DNA of 5,435 nt from Caldilineaceae bacterium (lineage in GTDB: Bacteria; Chloroflexota; Anaerolineae; Caldilineales; Caldilineaceae): the NCBI GenBank assembly GCA_024643705.1, contig JAHEML010000119.1, forward strand, positions 1 through 5,435, read 5' to 3'. The position numbers and the translations under genes were made by a program. The notes below the pieces were generated by a model that saw only the letters and a program-made list of their open reading frames with translations, searched no databases and was not told where the DNA came from. The stretch's first letter is position 1; every line of letters starts with the position of its first letter. This document shows positions 1 to 5,199 of the stretch, piece by piece.

Positions 1-1
1 C

Positions 2-727
2 GCAGGCTTTCTCTTTGGACTGACCAAGTTTGGTGGTGCAGGCTTGCCCCCGCTTTGGCAGCAACGCCTCAACCACCGCGTCCGGCTCGAATCTCAACTG
101 ATGGCTGTATTGCCTGGCTTTCGCGGGCGACAGATCGGCCTTTTGCTCAAAACAACCCAGGCCACAGCCGCATTGGCCCAGGGCATACACATCATCAACT
201 GGACAGCCGATCCCCTGCAATTCGCCAACGCTGTCTTGAACTATTCCCAGTTGGGGGCGGTGGTGTACGAAGCCAATCCGGCCCTCTACAACTTTCAAAA
301 CGATCTGAACAGGGTCGAGGCATCTCGTTTCAGCCTGACCTGGCTGCCTTCAACCCAACGTGTCCAGACCAGGTTCGCCGGTCATTCTACCGGGCAGTCG
401 CCAGCTCCCTTGGACATGGCGCAGCAGCCGCAGATTGTGCGCGTCAACGACGGCCCTGTCGTGTCCCGTTTCGATGTAGACGCCGCGGTGATCGCCTTTG
501 AAGTTCCCGCCAACTGGAGCGGATTGCAGCAGGCCGATCTCCCCCTGGCCCAACACTGGCGCGAAACCACCGATCAGCTTTTCGTGCGTTATCTGGGTAA
601 AGAGCCGGGCCATTATATGATCACCGGCACCGGTAAGGATGGACCGCGCTGCTATCTGCTGGGGCAGCGGGTGGACGAGTCGCTGCTCGACGCTTTGTCC
701 CAGACCATTCATACCGGAGTCGGGTAG
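2..727 (+). CDS. GNAT superfamily acetyltransferase, COG3375-like (5' end outside window)
   Basis: The reading frame is open from the first bases of the window, so the true start lies upstream; a TTG at 44 is in frame but would remove fold residues. The visible 241 residues resemble the predicted GNAT acetyltransferases of COG3375. There is a beta4/alpha3 acetyl-CoA loop 'SQLMAVLPGFRGRQIG' at visible residues 31-46, where RGRQIG is the R/Q-x-x-G-x-G/A-type pyrophosphate-binding turn. It is followed by 'INWTADPLQFANA' and 'YSQLGAVVYEANPALYNFQNDLN', the WTxDPL and NxxxLGA signatures typical of that group. The C-terminal part, with 'FEVPANW', 'AQHWRETTDQLF' and 'CYLLGQ', also fits the family's second half. 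Such proteins are expected to transfer an acetyl group from acetyl-CoA in the cytoplasm; the substrate is not known and nothing nearby reveals it. The gene ends in TAG 43 bp before the next gene on the same strand. The family call is good, the exact substrate unassigned. Confidence 0.85.
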   Translation, partial: AGFLFGLTKFGGAGLPPLWQQRLNHRVRLESQLMAVLPGFRGRQIGLLLKTTQATAALAQGIHIINWTADPLQFANAVLNYSQLGAVVYEANPALYNFQNDLNRVEASRFSLTWLPSTQRVQTRFAGHSTGQSPAPLDMAQQPQIVRVNDGPVVSRFDVDAAVIAFEVPANWSGLQQADLPLAQHWRETTDQLFVRYLGKEPGHYMITGTGKDGPRCYLLGQRVDESLLDALSQTIHTGVG

Positions 728-734
728 GTGTCCA

Positions 735-765
735 TTTCACCTTTCACCCCCAATCTGCTATAAAT
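735..765 (+). promoter_or_regulatory. Candidate promoter for a leaderless Mrr-protein mRNA
   Basis: A TTCACC hexamer (736-741, four of six matches to TTGACA) stands 17 bp before TATAAA (759-764, five of six matches to TATAAT). The -10-like element ends 6 bp before the ATG at 771, which would place the transcription start at or beside the start codon. No Shine-Dalgarno-like purine run is present in front of this ATG, which fits leaderless translation. The -35 lies in a tandem heptamer, TTTCACC at 735-741 and again at 742-748, that could also be a small operator. All of this is by eye; the region is short and chance matches are possible. Confidence 0.35.
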
Positions 766-770
766 CTTCT

Positions 771-1574
771 ATGCGTCTGAATCAACTCCAATCGATGGAC
801 CCCATCGCTTTTGAAAAATATGTAGGCACGCTCTTTGCCAGGCGGGGCTACCGCGTGGAAGATACCCAAGCCTCTGCCGACGAAGGCATCGACCTGATTG
901 TTCGACAAGGGCGACGGATGGCGGTGGTGCAGTGCAAACGGTACCAGGGCAGTGTGGGCCAGCCCGTTGTCCGGGACCTGTATGGGGTGATGTTGCACAC
1001 GGGTGCGGTGGAAGCCTATCTGGTGACGACGGGCACCGTCACCGCGGCAGCCCGCCGTTGGGCCGAAGGCAAACCCATTCATCTGATCGATCAGCACCGG
1101 TTGGTGGAGTGGGTGCGCACAGGCCATTTGAACTACGAAAAGCCCAACGTTCTCAAATCCAATCGCCCCCTGCGGTTTGTGATGGGGCTACTGGTTGTGG
1201 CGGTTGTCGTCCTGGTGTTGGTTGCCCCGAATCAACTACGGGCCGCGGGTGACGGGGTGGTGAACGCTGTTCGTCCATTGCTGGCCCAGGTCGAATCGGT
1301 CTTTCAGCCAGCCGGAAGCCCCACACCCATGTCATCTGATTCGGCGCCCGCAGCCACAGCCACACCGACTGTTCTTCCTGATCAAGACTCCACCGGTTCA
1401 TCGTCGATTTCCACGCAAACGCCCATCCCATCGGGTGTTGTGACCCAGCCTACTACCGGTGCGGCTGCCCCTGTCTCAGCACCATCGGATGATTCTTCCT
1501 TGCCCGATAGCATCGCCACATCTCCTGCCGATGGGCGTATACGCGCGCCAACACCGGCTGCACCCACCGAGTGA
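771..1574 (+). CDS. Membrane-anchored Mrr-type (restriction endonuclease-like) protein
   Basis: A 267-residue protein with three parts. Residues about 3-116 are an Mrr-type PD-(D/E)XK nuclease domain: 'MDPIAFEKYVGTLFARRGY' (9-27), then 'DEGIDLIV' with likely metal-binding D41, and 'VVQCKRYQG' with the Q54-x-K56 pair that Mrr-family nucleases use, then 'VVRDLYG' and 'EAYLVTTGTVTAAA'. The domain end 'KPIHLIDQHRLVEW' is also typical. Residues about 135-152 are a single hydrophobic helix preceded by basic residues (K124, K129, R132, R135), so the nuclease should face the cytoplasm. Residues about 180-267 are rich in Pro, Thr, Ser and Ala and would lie outside. Mrr-domain proteins cleave DNA, often methylated DNA; this protein's activity is inferred from intact motifs only. 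The open frame continues upstream to 639, inside the acetyltransferase gene, but that part is unlike the family, so the ATG at 771 was chosen. No Shine-Dalgarno is visible. It is followed closely by the peptidase gene. Confidence 0.85.
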   Translation: MRLNQLQSMDPIAFEKYVGTLFARRGYRVEDTQASADEGIDLIVRQGRRMAVVQCKRYQGSVGQPVVRDLYGVMLHTGAVEAYLVTTGTVTAAARRWAEGKPIHLIDQHRLVEWVRTGHLNYEKPNVLKSNRPLRFVMGLLVVAVVVLVLVAPNQLRAAGDGVVNAVRPLLAQVESVFQPAGSPTPMSSDSAPAATATPTVLPDQDSTGSSSISTQTPIPSGVVTQPTTGAAAPVSAPSDDSSLPDSIATSPADGRIRAPTPAAPTE

Positions 1575-1639
1575 TTCCGAACCAGACCCCGTCGAAATCA
1601 TATCTACCCCGAATGATTCCAGTAGAAAGAAATGCGACC

Positions 1640-3478
1640 ATGACAGATTTCGCCCGCTATCTCAACGTGCGTAGTAGCCACATGCCTATCCTTTCACCCG
1701 ATGGCAGCCGGGTTGCCTTTCTCAGCGATATCAGCGGCAACCATCAGGTTTGGAGCGCGTCGGCGTCTCCCGGATCCACCGAGTGGCCCCAGCAGCTTAC
1801 CTTTTTTATCGACAAGGTGTGGGAGATTCATGGCACATCTGGTGCCGACCATTTGCTGGCCGTCAGCGATGTGGGGGGCAACGAACGCCAACAATTCTAT
1901 TTGGTTACAGGCTTTAGTGGCTCAAGAAATAGCAGTCATGGCGGCCACGCGGTGCGGCGCTTGACCACCAACGACAACGCGATTCATCGGTTTGGGGCGT
2001 TCAGCAGCGATGGGCAGCGTATCCTTTATGCGGCGAATGGGCGCAACGGCGTCGATTTCGATCTCTTTCGCATGGATGTGACCAGTGGCGAAGTCCACCT
2101 TCTGCTCCAACTCGCGGGTAATCAGGCCGTGATGGCTTGGTCGCCGGATGAGCGCTATGTGCTGACCCGTGAGCAGGTGGGGCCTTTGGAAGACCGGGTA
2201 TTCTTGATCGATCTAGAGGCGGATGGCGGTTCGCGAATGGTGCGGGAGTTGAGCGATGGCAAGCCCACCGCTCGCTACGAACAGGTGAACTGGCGTTCCG
2301 ATGGCGTCTATTTGCTCTGCGATGGCAGCCATGATCGGGGTGCTATCTGCCGCTTGGACACAGATAGCGGCGAAATGGTGCAGATCGTCGCTGGCGATGC
2401 CCACCCAGGCGATGGGGAGATGGAGGCGTTGACTGTCGCGTCTGATGGTGGGGCTGTCTACAGCTACAACGAGGGGGGCTATAGCCGTCTTTGGCGCATG
2501 GATTTGACGACTGGTGTGCGGGTTCCCATCCCTGGCTTGCCCGACGGGCAGATCGGGCATCTTTCGCTTAAGCCAGGCGGGGCATTGGTTTGCGATGTGC
2601 AAACTCCCCAGAGCAATCTGGACGTTTGGCTGGTGGAGCCGGATGGAGCAACCCGGCCATTGACCCAAAGTGACCGGGCTGGATTGGATGCAAACTCGTT
2701 TATTGCGCCCCAGTTGATCTACTTTTCCACCTTCGACGGACGGGAGATACCCGCATTCTATTATCTCCCATCAACACCCCGGCCCGAGGGCGGCTACCCG
2801 TGTATCCTCTATGTACATGGTGGCCCAACCAGCCAGTTGCGCCCAGATTTTGATGTGCGTTTTCAATATTTCCTTAGCCGGGGCTATGCGATTCTGGGTA
2901 CAAATGTACGGGGCAGCGGCGGTTATGGGCGCATCTATGCAGCCCTGGACGAGATCGAAAAACGGCTGGACAGCGTGGCTGATCTGAGACATGCTGTGCT
3001 TTGGCTGCACAATCGCCCGGAGATCGATGCAGGGCGTATTGCCATCTATGGCCGTAGCTACGGGGGCTTTATGGTGCTGGCCGCGCTGACTGCCTATCCA
3101 GAGCTATTTGCGGCGGGGATCGATGTGGTGGGTATTGCCAACTGGGTTACCTTTATGGAGCGTACCAGTCCCTGGCGGCGGGCACACCGGGAGAAGGAAT
3201 ATGGCAGCCTGGCCCTGCATCGCGATGTGCTGGAGCGCATTTCTCCCATCCACAGGGCCGAGCGCATTACAATGCCATTGATGGTCATTGCGGGCGACAA
3301 CGACCCCCGGGTGCCGCTTTATGAATCGGAGCTAATTGTGGAAAAGGTGCGCGAGAATGGAGGCCAGGTCGAGTTCCTTCACTATGCGGATGAAGGCCAC
3401 AAGCTCAGTAAGCTAACCAATCGCATCGACAGTTTTACCAAAATGGCCGCTTTTTTAGACAAACAGTTGGGTGAGTAG
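1640..3478 (+). CDS. S9 family serine peptidase (prolyl oligopeptidase / acylaminoacyl-peptidase type)
   Basis: A 612-residue protein of the usual size for bacterial S9 peptidases. Residues about 1-345 are a beta-propeller built of TolB/PD40-like blades, seen in 'LSPDGSRVAFLSD' (18-30), 'FSSDGQRILYA' (121-131) and 'WSPDERYVLT' (167-176). Residues about 360-612 are the alpha/beta-hydrolase domain: 'YVHGGPTSQ' (391-399), 'NVRGSGGYG' (422-430), nucleophile S473 in 'GRSYGG', probable catalytic D555 in 'GDNDPRVP', and H587 in 'DEGHKLSK'. The triad is complete, so it should cleave short peptides, with the propeller limiting access. There is no signal peptide, so it is probably cytoplasmic. The start at 1640 is preferred because a weak AGAAAG lies at 1625-1630 and the protein then begins like family members. 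A GTG at 1571, overlapping the previous stop as GTGA, and an ATG at 1613 would add 23 or 9 unconvincing residues. It is likely co-transcribed with the Mrr gene. Exact substrate preference cannot be read. Confidence 0.93.
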   Translation: MTDFARYLNVRSSHMPILSPDGSRVAFLSDISGNHQVWSASASPGSTEWPQQLTFFIDKVWEIHGTSGADHLLAVSDVGGNERQQFYLVTGFSGSRNSSHGGHAVRRLTTNDNAIHRFGAFSSDGQRILYAANGRNGVDFDLFRMDVTSGEVHLLLQLAGNQAVMAWSPDERYVLTREQVGPLEDRVFLIDLEADGGSRMVRELSDGKPTARYEQVNWRSDGVYLLCDGSHDRGAICRLDTDSGEMVQIVAGDAHPGDGEMEALTVASDGGAVYSYNEGGYSRLWRMDLTTGVRVPIPGLPDGQIGHLSLKPGGALVCDVQTPQSNLDVWLVEPDGATRPLTQSDRAGLDANSFIAPQLIYFSTFDGREIPAFYYLPSTPRPEGGYPCILYVHGGPTSQLRPDFDVRFQYFLSRGYAILGTNVRGSGGYGRIYAALDEIEKRLDSVADLRHAVLWLHNRPEIDAGRIAIYGRSYGGFMVLAALTAYPELFAAGIDVVGIANWVTFMERTSPWRRAHREKEYGSLALHRDVLERISPIHRAERITMPLMVIAGDNDPRVPLYESELIVEKVRENGGQVEFLHYADEGHKLSKLTNRIDSFTKMAAFLDKQLGE

Positions 3479-3654
3479 ATACCGACTCTGGTCGAATGTT
3501 TAGCAGAAAGCTGGCATACTTGGTAATTATTCGCAGACAATTTGGGTGATTTGATTCCAGGAATCGGCCCTGGGTATTGAGGCATTCAAGTGATTTTGTG
3601 GCCGATTCCCGGAATTGTGCAGTGCAACCGTTGGGTTGAAAAACGGGCAGTTAC
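3479..3654. other. Convergent intergenic region, no gene
   Basis: These 176 bp separate the stop codons of two converging genes. No convincing open frame lies here. The notable content is the large inverted repeat at 3553-3616, listed separately. A small hairpin CAACC-GTTG-GGTTG sits at 3625-3638, close to the minus-strand gene's stop. Neither structure is followed by a clear T-run on either strand, so a textbook intrinsic terminator is not evident for either gene. Confidence 0.7.
3553..3616. repeat. Imperfect inverted repeat with internally palindromic arms
   Basis: The left arm GATTCCAGGAATCGGCC (3553-3569) pairs with the right arm GGCCGATTCCCGGAATT (3600-3616) at 15 of 17 positions; one of the two mismatches is a G-T pair that would be tolerated in RNA. 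The spacer is 30 bp and contains a small TTGA/TCAA stem (3577-3589). Each arm is itself a palindrome: GATTCC-A-GGAATC at 3553-3565 is perfect, and GATTCC-C-GGAATT at 3604-3616 has one end mismatch. The palindrome centres are 51 bp apart. It could be a two-way transcription terminator without a T-run, a paired protein-binding site, or a relic of a small mobile repeat. The structure is seen directly; the role is inferred. Confidence 0.7.
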
Positions 3655-5070
3655 TTAGTCACCGCTGATCATTGGTGCATAGATGGTGGCTTTGGGCTGT
3701 GTCATATCTAGGAAGATGACAATCTCTTTTTTGCCGATTTGTAGGCCATTCTTATGTACCGAGAGTGCAAGGATCGCCACGTTGCTGTTCGCCTTTTTGG
3801 CATCGGGGACCGAAACAACAATAGAGACTCTTTCTACCCCATTGCCCTGATGCGGGCTGACCTGTAGCCATGTAGCGTCGGTGGTTGCTTGCCATTCATA
3901 ATCTGGATTGCCGCCCCAAATATCGGGTTCGATTGTATATGAAAGTGGCATGGCCTCGTCGGAGATTGGATCGACAGAAAACAGGATTACTTCGGGCAGG
4001 GATGGCATTTCAGTCGTTGGTGCATTCGTTGGTTCCACCGTTGGTGTGTTTGTTGGCTCGACTGTTGGTTCATGTGTCGGCTCCGATGTCGGCTCATGCT
4101 CAGGTGTAGATGTTGGTGTTGAAGTTGGTGTTGATGTTGATGTAGGTGCATAGGTTGGCACAGACGTCGGTGTTGGTGTTGAAGTTGGTGTTGATGTAGG
4201 TGTTGGTACTGGTGTAGCTTCAAGTGTATCTTTGGTCAGGTAGATGCTATCTGTAGCAGTTGCACTTTGGGTCGGGGTACGAAATTCAACTTCGATGCTG
4301 TGTTGTCCTGCCGACGCTTTCAACTCCCACTCCATCTTAGAGGAAAACGACCGCCACGCTGCCCAGTCTTCCTGATCAACCCGCAGGCGCATTTCATCCC
4401 AATTGCCATAGGCCTCAATGGTCAGCTTACCGTCTTCGGTTGCGGCAGCGTCACCGTTGATGACAACCGGGTATATCTCCTGTCGCCGACCGAAATCCTG
4501 TACCCAATAGTTCACGTAGGTACCACCGCCGCTGAAATAGCCAATCCCTACTTCCCAATACTCGGTTGAAAGGAGGTTTTCTCGATGGATCGTGCTGTTG
4601 ATCCAGCCTTCGACCGCTTGTGCTGGCGTGGTTTGACCAGCGGCCAAATTTTCGCCCATATGGGTCCAACCCGTGTAATAGGTCCCAATTCTAGCACTCC
4701 AATTGCACTGTGGAACCATTTGACCATTGACCTTGTCGAAGCTCGTGTGAGAAAAGTAATCGTCTTGTGCCATGTCGGCTGCATGAAAACGAGCCGCGTT
4801 GGTGAGCGAATCTACCTGCTTGAGGGGAGGCAGATTGTTATTTTGCCGATATTCGTTCACCAGCCATACAACCTCATTCTCGAACTGCTCATTGCTGCTG
4901 GCGACAGTTGCGCCCCCGCACCCTTGCATCTGCACTGCGTCGGGAGTGGTATTGGGTGCGTCGTCTGCCAGTACAACTGTTGGTTGTACGGTGCAGAGAA
5001 TAATCATCATGAGGAACCAAACAGAAATATGGTATTTGGGTGAATAGCGATTTGCTGGATAAGTATTCAT
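3655..5070 (-). CDS. Secreted CAP (SCP/PR1)-domain protein with Ig-like, linker and BACON-like parts
   Basis: A 471-residue exported protein. Residues 1-35 form a signal peptide, with hydrophobic 'VWFLMMIILCTV' (17-28) and a likely cut after 'VVLA' (A35). Residues about 62-194 are a CAP domain: 'LVNEYRQNNNLPPL', 'ARFHAADMA' (H96), 'YFSHTSFD' (H108), 'MGENLAAGQT' (E140), 'WINSTIHRENLL' (W156, H162) and 'YWVQDFG'. The likely metal- or ligand-binding His/Glu residues of bacterial YkwD-like CAP proteins are present. Residues about 216-278 look like a small Ig-like module (MRLRxDxxxW, WxxF, SDSIYL-like end). Residues 284-358 are a repetitive Thr/Pro/Ser/Glu linker. Residues 359-471 include 'ATTDATWLQVSPHQGNG', resembling BACON/Ig-like domains, and end in 'IYAPMISGD'. 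Only two cysteines remain after cleavage, C51 and C122, a possible disulfide. Start chosen for its AAGGTG ribosome site 8 bp upstream and the signal peptide. The function of CAP proteins in bacteria is largely unknown; an envelope or extracellular role is inferred. Confidence 0.9.
   Translation of the reverse strand: MNTYPANRYSPKYHISVWFLMMIILCTVQPTVVLADDAPNTTPDAVQMQGCGGATVASSNEQFENEVVWLVNEYRQNNNLPPLKQVDSLTNAARFHAADMAQDDYFSHTSFDKVNGQMVPQCNWSARIGTYYTGWTHMGENLAAGQTTPAQAVEGWINSTIHRENLLSTEYWEVGIGYFSGGGTYVNYWVQDFGRRQEIYPVVINGDAAATEDGKLTIEAYGNWDEMRLRVDQEDWAAWRSFSSKMEWELKASAGQHSIEVEFRTPTQSATATDSIYLTKDTLEATPVPTPTSTPTSTPTPTSVPTYAPTSTSTPTSTPTSTPEHEPTSEPTHEPTVEPTNTPTVEPTNAPTTEMPSLPEVILFSVDPISDEAMPLSYTIEPDIWGGNPDYEWQATTDATWLQVSPHQGNGVERVSIVVSVPDAKKANSNVAILALSVHKNGLQIGKKEIVIFLDMTQPKATIYAPMISGD
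3997..4221 (-). repeat. Repetitive Thr/Pro/Ser/Glu linker-coding tract
   Basis: This stretch encodes residues 284-358 of the CAP protein. Its first half is TSTP/TPTP repeats and its second half is xEPT repeats (HEPT, SEPT, VEPT). At the DNA level a 27-bp segment occurs exactly twice, at 4111-4137 and 4171-4197, offset by 60 bp (20 codons), both encoding TSTPTSTPT. The offset keeps the reading frame. The tract most likely forms an extended, possibly O-glycosylated spacer between the folded domains. Confidence 0.85.
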
Positions 5071-5078
5071 TTAATTTA

Positions 5079-5084
5079 CACCTT
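5079..5084 (-). promoter_or_regulatory. Ribosome binding site of the CAP gene
   Basis: Read on the minus strand, AAGGTG lies 8 bases before the ATG at 5070. It supports this start codon over later in-frame methionines, which would cut into the signal peptide. Confidence 0.75.
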
Positions 5085-5182
5085 TTTATTTTTGACAGAG
5101 AGTGGTATGAGAAAGTACGGTAAATGGGAAGTTTTTTGATTTATAGTTAGGATATTTGATTCTTACCGAAAATTACATAGCC

Positions 5183-5196
5183 AATAAGGACTTATT
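5183..5196 (+). promoter_or_regulatory. Ribosome binding site within a short dyad, mrp-like gene
   Basis: AAGGA at 5186-5190 is a Shine-Dalgarno sequence 9 bases before the ATG at 5200 and fixes that start. It lies inside a perfect dyad AATAAG-GA-CTTATT (5183-5196). In RNA this could form at most a weak five-pair A-U stem with a GGAC loop; in DNA it could be a small operator. The ribosome site is convincing, any regulatory role of the dyad is a guess. Confidence 0.65.
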
Positions 5197-5199
5197 CAT

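Larger units (their letters stand above)
5071..5199. promoter_or_regulatory. AT-rich divergent promoter region, CAP gene and mrp-like gene
   Basis: These 129 bp separate two divergently read genes and are clearly more AT-rich than their flanks, so promoters for both should lie here. A shared -10-like element is visible: TATAGT on the plus strand (5142-5147) and TATAAA on the minus strand (5145 to 5140). Neither has a good -35 at 17 bp. A consensus TTGACA is at 5092-5097 on the plus strand, but only TACGGT stands 18 bp after it. TTTGATT occurs twice, 20 bp apart, at 5135-5141 and 5155-5161. Exact promoters are uncertain. Confidence 0.5.

Noticed and set aside
639..770. Upstream extension of the Mrr frame to an ATG at 639
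   Set aside because: The extra 44 residues lie in the end of the acetyltransferase gene, in another frame, and do not resemble the start of Mrr proteins.
3625..3638. Hairpin CAACC-GTTG-GGTTG as an intrinsic terminator of the minus-strand gene
   Set aside because: The stem is only five pairs and no T-run follows on the minus strand.
3908..4153. Plus-strand Val/Gly/Ser/Asp-rich open frame
   Set aside because: It is the antisense reading of the linker repeats, with no family resemblance.
4017..4215. Repeat tract as a CRISPR array or intergenic satellite
   Set aside because: The repeats are short, in frame, and encode Thr/Pro/Ser/Glu linker codons; there are no unique spacers of constant length.
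3987..4223. Minus-strand His/Gln-rich open frame
   Set aside because: It is the CAP linker repeats read in another frame; the CAP frame has a signal peptide and recognisable domains.
4585..5043. Plus-strand 152-codon open frame opposite the CAP gene
   Set aside because: It lies antisense to the CAP domain and signal peptide and its translation has no recognisable fold or motif.
5092..5121. TTGACA at 5092 as a firm sigma-70 promoter for the mrp-like gene
   Set aside because: The -35 match is perfect but the best -10 at usual spacing, TACGGT at 18 bp, is poor, so it is mentioned only as a possibility.
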